Source: Bacillota bacterium
Lineage (GTDB): Bacteria; Bacillota; Clostridia; Saccharofermentanales; DTU023
NCBI GenBank assembly: GCA_023389255.1
Contig: JAEWER010000023.1
Span: forward strand, 1 to 39,060
Length of the DNA stretch: 39,060 bases
Direction: 5' to 3'
Shown here: piece by piece, positions 26,256 to 34,776 of the stretch
Numbering within the stretch: position 1 is the stretch's first letter
How the letters are laid out: each line of letters opens with the position of its first letter
Notes under the pieces: generated by a model
The model's database searches: none
Told to the model about the DNA's origin: nothing
What the model saw: only the letters and a program-made list of their open reading frames with translations
Position numbers and translations under genes: made by a program

Positions 26256-26928
26256 GTTTAGTTAAGATATAGCGAAAACTACTTTGATCTGGCTCCAATT
26301 TTTCGCGCGTACGTCTAATGGTTACATCAACTGTGCGGACATCGCCAAAATATTCAAATCCCCAAACTTTTTCGAGCAAAGTTTCTCGACTGAAAATTTG
26401 TCCAGGATTACTAGCTAAAAAACAGACCAATTCGAATTCACGCAAAGTTAAAGGGATAATTTCGCCATTACGTCTGATTTCTAGTGCTTCCTTATCGATA
26501 GCAAGATCGCCTAAATGTAGAACTTTATCGACTTCTGGAGCACGGCTGTTGTTCTGACTTCTACGTCTTAAATGTGCGTTAACTCTAGCAATAACTTCTC
26601 TGATGCCAAAGGGTTTCGTGATGTAATCATCGGCACCTAATTCTAAACCAAGCACCTTATCGATCTCCTCTCCTCTGGCGGAGACCATAATGATGGGGAC
26701 ATCGATTTTGGCGTTACGCACATCCCTGCAAACATCAAATCCATTTTTCAAAGGCAACATACAATCGAGCAAAACTAGATCGTAGTCTTCTGTCTGATTA
26801 CAGATTTTGCGATAGGCTTCTTCGCCATCATAAGCTGCGTCTGTTGCGTATCCCTCTCTCTCAAGATTAGCTTTAAGAATCTCTACAAAATTACTTTCGT
26901 CATCAACTATTAAAATTCTGCCGTTCAT
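26218..26928 (-). CDS. walR: WalR-like OmpR-family response regulator
   Basis: A 236-residue regulator with a receiver domain (acidic D9 and D10, phosphoacceptor D55 in LLDCMLP, K105 in YITKPFG) and a C-terminal winged-helix domain (LTLREFELVCFLASNPGQIFSRE, in pieces, then VDVTIRRTREKLE and GVGYYF). This is the OmpR/PhoB class and closely WalR-like. In Bacillota the WalRK pair controls wall hydrolases and growth and is often essential. It is first in the long run that carries murA and walJ, preceded by AGAGGCGAAA. A predicted promoter lies about 90 nt upstream, back to back with the promoter of the divergent permease. Confidence 0.93.
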   Translation of the reverse strand: MNGRILIVDDESNFVEILKANLEREGYATDAAYDGEEAYRKICNQTEDYDLVLLDCMLPLKNGFDVCRDVRNAKIDVPIIMVSARGEEIDKVLGLELGADDYITKPFGIREVIARVNAHLRRRSQNNSRAPEVDKVLHLGDLAIDKEALEIRRNGEIIPLTLREFELVCFLASNPGQIFSRETLLEKVWGFEYFGDVRTVDVTIRRTREKLEPDQSSFRYILTKRGVGYYFSRDLK

Positions 26929-27018
26929 TTTCGCCTCTACTTTACTGCTGACAATTTGGCAAATTACTGTATCTAGCTGTTATTTCAATTTTAACACCCC
27001 TAATTATTCACTTTTTTT

Positions 27019-27048
27019 CTTATACTCTCCATAGAAATCTGTTACCAA
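27019..27048 (-). promoter_or_regulatory. Predicted walR promoter
   Basis: Minus-strand TTGGTA (27048-27043), an 18-bp spacer and TATAAG (27024-27019). Its -35 lies 3 bp from the -35 of the divergent permease promoter. Confidence 0.45.
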
Positions 27049-27051
27049 ACT

Positions 27052-27080
27052 TTGGCATCTGCCACGGTTTCAGTTAATAT
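27052..27080 (+). promoter_or_regulatory. Predicted promoter of the APC permease
   Basis: TTGGCA at 27052-27057 (5 of 6), a 17-bp spacer and TAATAT at 27075-27080, 33 bp before the permease ATG. Confidence 0.5.
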
Positions 27081-27112
27081 ACAAACAATAATGTAAACGT
27101 TTAGGAGTAGGT

Positions 27113-28729
27113 ATGTCTTTAAAATCAAACCTGAAATTAAAGACCCACACCCAGCGCTCACAAGATTCAAATTCCCCTAAAAACAAAGGTGGAATGAGTG
27201 TTTTAGACTTTATAATGCTAGGTTTTGGCTCGATGGTGGGCGTCGGTTGGGCAGTTTCAACCAATCAATGGTTGCGGATGGCTGGTGGCCCCTTGCCCGC
27301 TTTCATCGGTTTTGTTATCGGCACAATTTTACTTTTACCCATCGGTCTAAGCCATGCTGAACTGATGAGCGCCCTACCAGTTTCGGGCGGTGTTATGGCT
27401 TATGGTTTACGCGCTTTTGGTAGTTTTGCCTCTTTTATCGGTGCCTGGTTTGTCGCCTTAGCCTACATCACCATATTGCCGTGGGAAGCTTTGTACATCA
27501 ATCAAATCCTCACCAATTTGATACCTATTTTAGGTAAAGGACCTGTGCTCTACCGTATTTTAGATAGTGAGATCACATTAATTTCTATAGTGCTTTCTGT
27601 TTGTTTCGCTCTAGGTCTTTATTGGATAAATTTCAAAGGCTCTAAACTGGCAGCCACTTTACAAAATTTTTTAGCTAACCTCATCATCGTAGCAGGCGTA
27701 GTAGTTGTAATTGCCAGTTTATGGCAAGGAAAACTCAGTAATCTCTTGCCTTGGCATCAAGCATACGAAGACAAGCAAACAATGTTCAGCGGTATCGTGC
27801 GCATGGTGGTCATAGTCCCGTTTTTCATGGCAGGATTTGATACTATCACTCAATCGGTGGAAGAACGCCACGCCAAACTGCACCACCGAGATGTAGCCAA
27901 AAGTTTATTGCAAGCAATTTTGCTCGCTGGCTCATTTTATGCCATCGTCACCTTATCAACTTCAGCTGTACTGGATTGGCGAGTATACGCTGATCTACCT
28001 TCGCCGGCTATGGCATATGTCTTGCGTGAAGCCTGGGGTGCAGGCATTGGTAAAGCTTTGTACATCGTTATTATGGTCGGTTCGTTGGCTGGTCTTTTCT
28101 CCACGTGGAACGGCATGTTCATGGCGGCTGCAAGGCTGTTGGAAACAATGGGCAAAGCCGGCTTAATCCCTCGTATATTCGCTAAAACGCATAGCAAGTA
28201 TCAAACACCAATCACCGCTTCTATTCTCTGTACCATAGCCGCTGCTATAGGTCCTTTTGTAGGTTTTCAATTAATTGATCCACTGACCAATCTTGGTAGC
28301 TTTGCTTTTATCGTAGGTTGGTTTATCACCTGTTTAGCTTCACTCTACTTGCGCTTTGCTGAACCCAAACTCAAACGTTCATTCGTTGCGCCTATGGGAC
28401 GTTGGTTCTTATGGTTAGCTGTAATCTTTTCGGGCATCTTACTTTGCTTGTCGTTCATTCCTGGTCAAGGCACCTTCATGGGCTACACAGCACTTTCCAT
28501 CTTTTTTGTTTGGTTGATCTTGGGTCTCATTTTTTACTTAGTAACTAACGGTGGTCAGCGTGGTATGCACGAATTAGAACAACGTGAATTATTGTTTGGT
28601 CCCAAACTAATGCGTAAAGATCGACGCATTATGTTGCGTAGTCTGCGTGCTAAATGGGAGATAGAAGAGATCCGAGAACGGGACATTCAAGCCAAACAAG
28701 ATTTGGCGGAAAAGATGAGAGATGACTAA
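27113..28729 (+). CDS. APC-superfamily amino acid permease
   Basis: A 538-residue membrane transporter with about 12 hydrophobic segments. After a ~30-residue polar N-terminus, the first helix carries the unwound-helix glycine motif of the APC fold (GFGSMVGVGWAVS). ELMSALPVSGG is the conserved E...P.sGG motif of the second helix, and ALNF-like helices follow. A ~50-residue charged C-terminal tail (basic and acidic, predicted helical) follows the last helix. Start ATG at 27113 with AGGAG 7 nt upstream. The substrate is not evident. It is a single gene that ends at a hairpin shared with the aldolase, and it is divergent from walR. Confidence 0.9.
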   Translation: MSLKSNLKLKTHTQRSQDSNSPKNKGGMSVLDFIMLGFGSMVGVGWAVSTNQWLRMAGGPLPAFIGFVIGTILLLPIGLSHAELMSALPVSGGVMAYGLRAFGSFASFIGAWFVALAYITILPWEALYINQILTNLIPILGKGPVLYRILDSEITLISIVLSVCFALGLYWINFKGSKLAATLQNFLANLIIVAGVVVVIASLWQGKLSNLLPWHQAYEDKQTMFSGIVRMVVIVPFFMAGFDTITQSVEERHAKLHHRDVAKSLLQAILLAGSFYAIVTLSTSAVLDWRVYADLPSPAMAYVLREAWGAGIGKALYIVIMVGSLAGLFSTWNGMFMAAARLLETMGKAGLIPRIFAKTHSKYQTPITASILCTIAAAIGPFVGFQLIDPLTNLGSFAFIVGWFITCLASLYLRFAEPKLKRSFVAPMGRWFLWLAVIFSGILLCLSFIPGQGTFMGYTALSIFFVWLILGLIFYLVTNGGQRGMHELEQRELLFGPKLMRKDRRIMLRSLRAKWEIEEIRERDIQAKQDLAEKMRDD

Positions 28730-28760
28730 TAGCTATCCAGCATAAAATGCATACAAAAGC

Positions 28761-28790
28761 AGAAAGACGGAGCATTCTCCGTCTTTCTTT
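28761..28790. terminator. Bidirectional terminator between permease and aldolase
   Basis: A perfect 12-bp stem AGAAAGACGGAG/CTCCGTCTTTCT with the loop CATT, between convergent genes. The T-rich tail is better on the plus strand. Confidence 0.85.
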
Positions 28791-28815
28791 AATTTCAAAC
28801 TTTAGCGTTGTTAGC

Positions 28816-29703
28816 TTAGGCGATTGAAGCCTCGTAGATGCCTTCAACAGTTTTACCCATGGTGGCATCGAATTCATCATCGCTCATGTTATCGAACAGA
28901 CCTTCTGCTAAAGCACGAGAGAAGCTGGCGATCAAACCAGGGTTCTTCTTTAACAGCTCGTTAGCTTCTTCACGGCTGTAACCACCGGACAGAGCTACGA
29001 CACGCAGTACGTCTCTCTTCTTCATCAGTTCGCTGTAGAAACCAGGTTTGCTGGGGATGGTCACTTTGAACATTACAGGCTTGCCTTCAGGCCATTTTTC
29101 TAAGTGCTTGTAGATTTCTTGTAACATGAACTCTTCGCACTTTTCTTTGGTTGAGCTCTTGATGCTGACTTCGGGCTCGATGATGGGTACTAAACCATAG
29201 CTGGCAATCTTTTCTGCGATCTCGAATTGTTGATCAATGACAGCCTTGATGCCTTCTTCGTTGTACTCATGGATAACGGAACGCATCTTGGTACCAAACA
29301 TATGACGCTCAACTGAACGCTTTAGCAGATCATCTAAACCGGGCATGTCTTTCATTACTTGAACATCGTTTTCGATGTCAGCTAAACCTTTGTCGACTTT
29401 GATGAAAGGAACAATACCTTTTTTCTCCCACAGGAAGTCACCAGTCTTCAGACCATCGATTTCACGATCCATGGTTTGCTCAAATAAAATAGCACCTAAA
29501 ATGCGTGATTTATCAAAAGATTTGCTCTTGATAATGCGAGTACGCATTTCGTGTACTAAGGTAAACATTTCGTCTTCGTTGTTATAACGATCTTCGTTGA
29601 TACCATAAGCTTTCAAAGCTTTGGGGGTGCTACCACCACTTTGGTCTAAAGCAGCAATAAAACCTTTGCCTTGACCCATGATCTCTTTTTGTTTTTCGTT
29701 CAT
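28816..29703 (-). CDS. Class I fructose-bisphosphate aldolase
   Basis: A 295-residue glycolytic enzyme that cleaves fructose 1,6-bisphosphate by a Schiff-base mechanism (no metal). The opening GKGFIAALDQSGGSTPKAL is the class I signature. The acid cluster in PIIEPEVSI, the probable Schiff-base Lys in MFKVTIPS and the phosphate-binding ALSGGYSREEA follow in the family's order. It resembles the bacterial FbaB/FdaB form found in staphylococci and lactobacilli. I start at the ATG at 29703 with AAAGGA upstream; a TTG two codons earlier is less likely. An extended -10 (TGTTATACT) lies about 90 nt upstream. It has its own promoter and terminator. Confidence 0.95.
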   Translation of the reverse strand: MNEKQKEIMGQGKGFIAALDQSGGSTPKALKAYGINEDRYNNEDEMFTLVHEMRTRIIKSKSFDKSRILGAILFEQTMDREIDGLKTGDFLWEKKGIVPFIKVDKGLADIENDVQVMKDMPGLDDLLKRSVERHMFGTKMRSVIHEYNEEGIKAVIDQQFEIAEKIASYGLVPIIEPEVSIKSSTKEKCEEFMLQEIYKHLEKWPEGKPVMFKVTIPSKPGFYSELMKKRDVLRVVALSGGYSREEANELLKKNPGLIASFSRALAEGLFDNMSDDEFDATMGKTVEGIYEASIA

Positions 29704-29787
29704 AGACAATCCTTTCGTCCCTTTTGGGGGTTATCTGCAGTTATCTCCACACGTCCGTGCTCACGAGACAACGAATTCACTGTCTTT

Positions 29788-29796
29788 AGTATAACA
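29788..29796 (-). promoter_or_regulatory. Extended -10 promoter element of the aldolase gene
   Basis: Minus-strand TGTTATACT (TG-N-TATACT). No good -35 lies at 16-18 bp (TTGTCT is 20 bp away), which is common for extended -10 promoters. Confidence 0.5.
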
Positions 29797-29818
29797 AAAG
29801 CACGGCTCAGCTTAGACA

Positions 29819-29852
29819 AACAAAGGGAGGTGAGATCTCACCTCCCTTTGTT
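29819..29852 (-). terminator. Terminator of gdhA: 34-bp perfect palindrome
   Basis: A 17+17 palindrome whose left half ends GGGAGGTGAGA and whose right half begins TCTCACCTCCC. It lies 19 nt after the gdhA stop, and on the minus strand the 3' side runs into CTTTGTTTG. Confidence 0.8.
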
Positions 29853-29870
29853 GTGCGTAATGGAGTGCTA

Positions 29871-31217
29871 TTAGTTACGCGATTTTATAACCTTAATCAG
29901 TCGCTCCACCGCCAGCAACATGGCTGCTTGACGGTGCGAAGCACCTGGGAATCTCTGGCGCATAGCATCTACATCGGCATAAGCTCTGCTCATCACTTCG
30001 TACAGACGCTTGTTGACTTCTTCTTCTGTCCAATACATATTTTGTAGATTTTGAATCCATTCAAAATAGGAAACAGTAACGCCACCAGCATTTGCCAAAA
30101 TATCAGGAACAATAATAACGCCACGCTCGTGTAGAACTTTATCTGCTTGAGCGGAGATAGGACCATTAGCGCCCTCAACAATATATTTAGCTTTGATGTT
30201 GTTAACGTTGGTGCTATTGATAACATTCTCAAGCGCTGCCGGTACCAGCAAATCAACATCTAAAGCCAACATTTCTTCGTTGGTCATCTTGACGGTACCC
30301 TCGTCCATCGTGATGCTCTCCAAGGTTGTATGGCTTTCTAAATATTCTTCAGCGGACGCTAAATTGATGCCCATTGGATTGTAGTAAGCGCCCGAAGCAT
30401 CAGATAAAGCAACAATACGATAACCTGCTTCAAACATTAGGTGAGCTGCGATCAAGCCTACATTACCAGCACCTTGAATTGCCACAGTCAGCTCCGCTGG
30501 TTTTTTGCCTACGCTTTGAGCTAGCATATCGCAAACAATTTTGACACCTCTGCCTGTCGCTTCACGTCTACCTAGCGAGCCACCGAGTTCAACTGGCTTA
30601 CCCGTCACGATGGCAGGACAGTTGTAGCCCTGTAATTTGCTATATTCATCCATGATCCACGCCATAACTTGGGCATTGGTATTGACATCGGGAGCTGGAA
30701 TATCAACTTGTGTACCAATCACGGGTGAGATAGCCCGTGTATAAAGACGTGTTAAACGTTGCTTCTCTTGTGTAGATAGTTTTTGTGCATCCACACGGAT
30801 GCCGCCTTTAGCGCCGCCATAAGGAATATTCACTACAGCGCATTTCAAACTCATCCAACAAGCTAAAGCTCTAACTTCGTTATCATCGACGTTAAAGTGA
30901 TAACGAATTCCTCCTTTGGCTGGCCCTCTTACTGTGGAATGCTGTACACGGTAACCTTGGATAACTTCGAGCGAGCCATCGTCTTTAATCAGGGGCATGG
31001 CCACAGAGATCTCCCGCTCACACGCAAGTAAACGGGCATAATCGTGGTAATCATAGCCTAATTTTTCGGCAGCCTCGACGATGCTATTCAGGGTGTTTTG
31101 GTAGGAATCTAATTCATGCTGATTAGCACGTTCATTGATTTCAGCACGATCTGCTTGATTCAAGCTCTCGGCTGTTGCCTCAACAACTTCTGGTTGACGC
31201 TCTTCTTTCTTTCTCAT
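29871..31217 (-). CDS. gdhA: Glutamate dehydrogenase
   Basis: A 448-residue enzyme of the hexameric Glu/Leu/Phe/Val dehydrogenase family that interconverts glutamate and 2-oxoglutarate plus ammonia. Substrate-binding GPAKGGIRYH (K101) and the catalytic Lys in PYGGAKGGIR (K137) are present, and the catalytic Asp is in DIPAPDVNT. The Rossmann motif reads GAGNVG, and EGANGPIS follows. The first ~35 residues are a polar Glu/Gln-rich extension. Coenzyme preference is not certain from sequence. The start ATG has a strong AGGAGG site. It is a single-gene unit on the minus strand with its own terminator, and probably links amino-acid fermentation to ammonia assimilation. Confidence 0.95.
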   Translation of the reverse strand: MRKKEERQPEVVEATAESLNQADRAEINERANQHELDSYQNTLNSIVEAAEKLGYDYHDYARLLACEREISVAMPLIKDDGSLEVIQGYRVQHSTVRGPAKGGIRYHFNVDDNEVRALACWMSLKCAVVNIPYGGAKGGIRVDAQKLSTQEKQRLTRLYTRAISPVIGTQVDIPAPDVNTNAQVMAWIMDEYSKLQGYNCPAIVTGKPVELGGSLGRREATGRGVKIVCDMLAQSVGKKPAELTVAIQGAGNVGLIAAHLMFEAGYRIVALSDASGAYYNPMGINLASAEEYLESHTTLESITMDEGTVKMTNEEMLALDVDLLVPAALENVINSTNVNNIKAKYIVEGANGPISAQADKVLHERGVIIVPDILANAGGVTVSYFEWIQNLQNMYWTEEEVNKRLYEVMSRAYADVDAMRQRFPGASHRQAAMLLAVERLIKVIKSRN

Positions 31218-31429
31218 GCTTGCCTCCTAGGCGAGAACTTACTTCTATACTGAGAGTAACACTAAACGCTTGTAGAATAAATGAATTATCGTCTAGTTTT
31301 ATGTGTCTATTTTTGTGACCTCTGCACAAAGCGCAATAAATCTCTCAACGATGCCCCAATACTGGCTTTTTCGGGACTTTCGCTATATATGTTAAAATAA
31401 GAAGAATTTTTCTTGTTTGAGGAGGAGTC

Positions 31430-32452
31430 ATGGGCGACATTCTGAAAGATATTGCTGGCAAACACACGAAGGAGTTAAAAGAATTAAAGACTATGGCATC
31501 TGCCATCGGTAGTGATTTCTGTGCGGCTCCTGGCAATATGGGTTGTGTTTCCTGTAAAGTCGATGACACACATATGTTGATCAAGCGCATGGCCGCCAAA
31601 CTTTCCTCGTGTGATGGTACCAGAAACTTAAACGTGGTCAATTATGCTCGCTTAAGCGACTGGTTCATGACTTCTGATCCTTTAACTTTGACTGAAGGCG
31701 TAGAAGCAACTGCTAATGTAGAGTTGCTCGCTAGCACAATTGATGGTAGAGGCACTTCTGCTTTAGTCGGTGCTCACAGCTTGCTCGATAAATATTGCCT
31801 GCATTCATACGATGCCTTTGTCAATATCGCTTGTGCCTCTGAGCAAGGCATTGGCATTATAACTCGCTGTTTCTTGGATGCAGCTTATGAATGGTTGTGG
31901 TTACCGTTTAATCGCCAACCTGCTAAAGTTGCTTTCATGCTCAAAGAGGCTCAACGTCAACATCAAGAGCGCAGAGAAGCTGAGCCACAAGTCTTTTTCT
32001 TACAAAATAACGGCGTGCTGATCACCGGTAATAGCGCCAAAGAAATTTTGAGCATTCACGAAGATATCCACCAACGTTTAGCTAAACGCTTTAAAGGTGA
32101 GAGATCAGATTTAGTACACGCTGATTTTAAAGCGTGGAAAGATGCACCATTCACTTCTACTAAGTCTAATTATCAAGCTCTAGCGGGCGACGAAAACTGG
32201 CTTACTTTCCACTCAGAAAACCCCACTTTTGCTAGTGACGAGCGCCTAAAAGAACTGCTCGATAAATATCCTAAAGGCCTGAAGATCAACAAGCGCAAAA
32301 AAGTTTTGGAATACGTTGATATTCCTAAGACTGAAGCTTGTGAATTAGACGAATTGATCAGTTATAGCGTTTTCATTGACGATAAATTCAATAACTCTAA
32401 ATTGCGTAGATTAACTTATCAAGACGCTGCTCCAGACTTTGTAGGTCGTTAA
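31430..32452 (+). CDS. Class II aldolase/adducin-like protein with eroded metal site
   Basis: A 340-residue protein. The pattern GCVSCKVDDTHMLIKRMAAKL resembles the G-N-x-S-x-K...liKaSG opening of class II aldolases (rhamnulose-/fuculose-phosphate aldolase type, in split form). LHSYDAFVNIACASEQG then matches the HxHPDavnal region, and LQNNGVLITGNSAKEI matches the nHG(v) region. The usual zinc ligands look lost: HxH is reduced to H125 only, and the later His of NHG is Asn (QNNG, residues 192-195). The C-terminal ~130 residues do not resemble anything I know. The start ATG at 31430 has GAGGAGG, and an extended -10 (TGTTAAAAT) lies upstream near 31389. Catalytic activity is doubtful; the function is unknown. 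Confidence 0.6.
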   Translation: MGDILKDIAGKHTKELKELKTMASAIGSDFCAAPGNMGCVSCKVDDTHMLIKRMAAKLSSCDGTRNLNVVNYARLSDWFMTSDPLTLTEGVEATANVELLASTIDGRGTSALVGAHSLLDKYCLHSYDAFVNIACASEQGIGIITRCFLDAAYEWLWLPFNRQPAKVAFMLKEAQRQHQERREAEPQVFFLQNNGVLITGNSAKEILSIHEDIHQRLAKRFKGERSDLVHADFKAWKDAPFTSTKSNYQALAGDENWLTFHSENPTFASDERLKELLDKYPKGLKINKRKKVLEYVDIPKTEACELDELISYSVFIDDKFNNSKLRRLTYQDAAPDFVGR

Positions 32453-32469
32453 ATTAATTAACAACAACG

Positions 32470-32494
32470 CAGCACCCTCCGGGGTGCTGTTTTC
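32470..32494 (+). terminator. Terminator after the aldolase-like gene
   Basis: Stem CAGCACCC/GGGTGCTG with a 4-nt loop TCCG, followed by TTTTCT. It starts 18 nt after the stop codon. Confidence 0.85.
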
Positions 32495-32516
32495 TGTGCA
32501 TAACGAAAGAGGTTTT

Positions 32517-33878
32517 ATGAAAGCGAATCGTTCTGAACGCATGGGTCAAGAACCCGTGTTTTCTTTACTTTTGTCCATGTCCTTGCCAGCAATGTGTTCG
32601 ATGCTCATTCAATCGCTATACAACATTGTAGATAGTTTTTTTGTAGGACAATTAAATGAGCTAGCACTCCGTGCCGTTACTATTATCTTCCCTGTACAGT
32701 TGGTAATGGTATCCATCTCTGTAGGTACTTCAGTAGGTGTTAGTTCCCTTCTTTCCCGCCTGCTCGGTAGAGGCGAAACAGAAGACGCTCGCATCGTCGC
32801 CACTCACGGCTGGTGGCTCTGCTTTGCCAATTGGCTTTTCTTTTGCTTAATCGGTTTGTTCTTAACTAACCCTTTAATCAGCCTTTTTACTACTGATACA
32901 CAAGTTGCAACGCTAGCTACTAGTTATATGCGTGTTGTGACTTTTGCTTCTTTAGGAATGATCGTGCAAATTATGGCAGAGAAAATATGTCAAGGACAGG
33001 GTGATATGCTCCATCCTATGATCATGCAGATTATGGGGGCTGTCTTGAACATGATTTTAGATCCCATCTTGATTTTTGGCATTGGTCACATTCCTGCTTT
33101 AGGCGTCTTTGGTGCTGCTTTAGCTACCGTTTTAGCTCAGATCGTAGCAGGAATTTATGGGTTTACATTATTGGTGCGCCCACACGCTGATGTCCACATT
33201 CATCTCTTAGGTGTGAAATTTCAAATGGGCTACTTATACCGTATTTATCAGGTAGGCTTGCCCTCAATGTTAATGGGTGTACTCAATGCTCTACTAGTTT
33301 TACTCTTAAACGGTATCATCAAAGTGCATTCTGAAATCGGCATTACCGTCTTTGGTATTTACATGAAATTACAATCATTCGTCTTTATGCCTATCTTTGG
33401 CTTAGGACACGGCTTAATGCCTATTGTCGGTTACAATTTCGGAGCAAAAAAATATCATCGCCTGCATCTAGCCGTACGCTATGCCATGGCAATTTCTTGT
33501 AGCGTGGCTTTGATTGGTACTCTATTAATGCAGTTTTTACCTTATCAACTCATCGGTATATTTAACTCAGAAAATTCTCAAGTAATGTACGACTTAGGCG
33601 TTCCGGCTCTGCGCATCATCTCTACTTCTCTACTACTAGCCAGCTTCTCCATTGTTTTAGTTAATACTTTCCAGGCTTTAGGCTACGGTGCTAAAAGCTT
33701 GTTAGTGTCGATGTTGCGACAGTTACTCATACTTTTGCCTCTTGCCTATATACTGGGTAAATGGCGACTAGAGGGCGTATGGTTGGCTTTCCCTATAGCC
33801 GAACTATTTGCTCTCATCATCAGTATCGTTTTTTACGTGCAAATTAAAGGTCGTCTCACAAGTAAGGAGGAAGCATGA
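32517..33878 (+). CDS. MATE-family multidrug/cation exporter
   Basis: A 453-residue membrane protein with about 12 hydrophobic helices in two similar halves, exporting drugs or metabolites in exchange for Na+ or H+. The opening ILSMSLPAM-like LLSMSLPAMCSMLIQSLYNIVDSFFVG, in parts, is the NorM/DinF-type MATE signature. The repeat-half motif VGLPSMLMGVLNAL follows, then FGLGHGLMPIVGYNFGAKK, a well-kept MATE element. I start at the ATG at 32517 with AAAGAGG upstream; the upstream extension overlaps the terminator and was rejected. Its stop overlaps the next start as ATGA, coupling it to a lipoprotein. The substrate is unknown. Confidence 0.92.
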   Translation: MKANRSERMGQEPVFSLLLSMSLPAMCSMLIQSLYNIVDSFFVGQLNELALRAVTIIFPVQLVMVSISVGTSVGVSSLLSRLLGRGETEDARIVATHGWWLCFANWLFFCLIGLFLTNPLISLFTTDTQVATLATSYMRVVTFASLGMIVQIMAEKICQGQGDMLHPMIMQIMGAVLNMILDPILIFGIGHIPALGVFGAALATVLAQIVAGIYGFTLLVRPHADVHIHLLGVKFQMGYLYRIYQVGLPSMLMGVLNALLVLLLNGIIKVHSEIGITVFGIYMKLQSFVFMPIFGLGHGLMPIVGYNFGAKKYHRLHLAVRYAMAISCSVALIGTLLMQFLPYQLIGIFNSENSQVMYDLGVPALRIISTSLLLASFSIVLVNTFQALGYGAKSLLVSMLRQLLILLPLAYILGKWRLEGVWLAFPIAELFALIISIVFYVQIKGRLTSKEEA

Positions 33879-34579
33879 AAAAATTCAGCAAATTAAGCAA
33901 ACCTGTAGCCTTGGCTGTATGCGCCACCTTAGCCACTTCTCTGTTGGTAGGTTGCGCCCAAACCACAGCAAAACCCAGCACTACACAAGGTAATGCTACA
34001 ACTCAGGTAGCAACCACCCAAAAAGCAACTGTAAATAGGATTGAGAGTGTTGCTACAACTAATGCCGATAACAAAACACCATCTGCTCCACAAATTGCGA
34101 GCAAACAAGGTATGACAACAGCTGAGGGAGATTACTCTTTAGAAAAAGCTGTAGAAGATTTTGCTAAAGCCTATCCTAACGATCAACTGCTAAAGATTGC
34201 CTTAGACACAGACTTTGGCAACTACGTGTACAAGATCACTGGTTTTGCTCCTGGTACTGAGCACAGCATGAAAATTGCTGTAACTGATGGCAGTGTTGTT
34301 CGCACCGAAGAAGAAGTCGAACACGAAGATAAGTCAGCTAAAACTTTTACCTGGTCACAACTGAAAGTTACTCCAGCAAAAGCAGTGGAAGCTGCCTTGG
34401 CGAAAGCACAGCAAGCTCTGCCTAATGGTACTGATTACAACACCATCAAGGAATGGAGCCTAGATATCGATGATGGTCAGTTAGTCTACGATATCGAATT
34501 ATCAACTGCTGATTTGCAAAGAGATATTAAAGTTTCTGTTGATGCTATTTCAGGTAACACTTTAGAGTTAGACGATTAA
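33875..34579 (+). CDS. PepSY-domain lipoprotein
   Basis: A 234-residue exported lipoprotein. A basic N-terminus and hydrophobic core end in the lipobox LLVGC, with lipidated C27. A ~60-residue Thr/Ala/Gln-rich linker follows. Two PepSY-like modules come next: roughly residues 85-150 (YSLEKAVEDFAKAYPNDQLLK... then YVYKITGFA) and 160-234 (TPAKAVEAALAKAQQALPN... then LVYDIELSTADLQRDIKVSVDAISGNTLE, in pieces). PepSY domains are often found on proteins that modulate proteases or sense the envelope. It is coupled to the MATE exporter by a 4-nt overlap, with AAGGAGGAAGC just before its ATG, which suggests a common envelope task. Confidence 0.88.
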   Translation: MKKFSKLSKPVALAVCATLATSLLVGCAQTTAKPSTTQGNATTQVATTQKATVNRIESVATTNADNKTPSAPQIASKQGMTTAEGDYSLEKAVEDFAKAYPNDQLLKIALDTDFGNYVYKITGFAPGTEHSMKIAVTDGSVVRTEEEVEHEDKSAKTFTWSQLKVTPAKAVEAALAKAQQALPNGTDYNTIKEWSLDIDDGQLVYDIELSTADLQRDIKVSVDAISGNTLELDD

Positions 34580-34776
34580 TCTAAAGTTAAACAGAAATTT
34601 GCTACATCTTAAATACAAAAGAACGTCACCTAATGACATGTATCTATAATCCTAGATACATTGTCGTCAAATTCTGATTAATAAATGGATGACTTGCTGT
34701 ATTATGCAGTAGTCATCCATTTTATATACTTGTTGAAAACTCTCTATTACGGTTTCCTACAGATATCTCACAACAG
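34580..34776. other. Intergenic region with two hairpins
   Basis: A 9-bp hairpin ATGTATCTA/TAGATACAT with loop TAATCC lies at 34638-34661 and has no T run; its role is unknown. A terminator follows at 34683-34726. Otherwise the region is AT-rich with no gene. Confidence 0.6.
34683..34726. terminator. Terminator between lipoprotein and MetE-like gene
   Basis: A 12-bp stem AAATGGATGACT/AGTCATCCATTT with a 16-nt loop, followed by a short T run on the plus strand. It is placed to serve the lipoprotein gene and possibly the convergent MetE-family gene. Confidence 0.7.

Noticed and set aside
28816..31217. One operon of aldolase and glutamate dehydrogenase
   Set aside because: A strong terminator (29819-29852) and an extended -10 promoter (29788-29796) lie between them, so they are separate units.
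34638..34661. Terminator at the 9-bp hairpin after the lipoprotein gene
   Set aside because: It is AU-rich and lacks a T run on either strand; the better terminator is the hairpin at 34683-34726.
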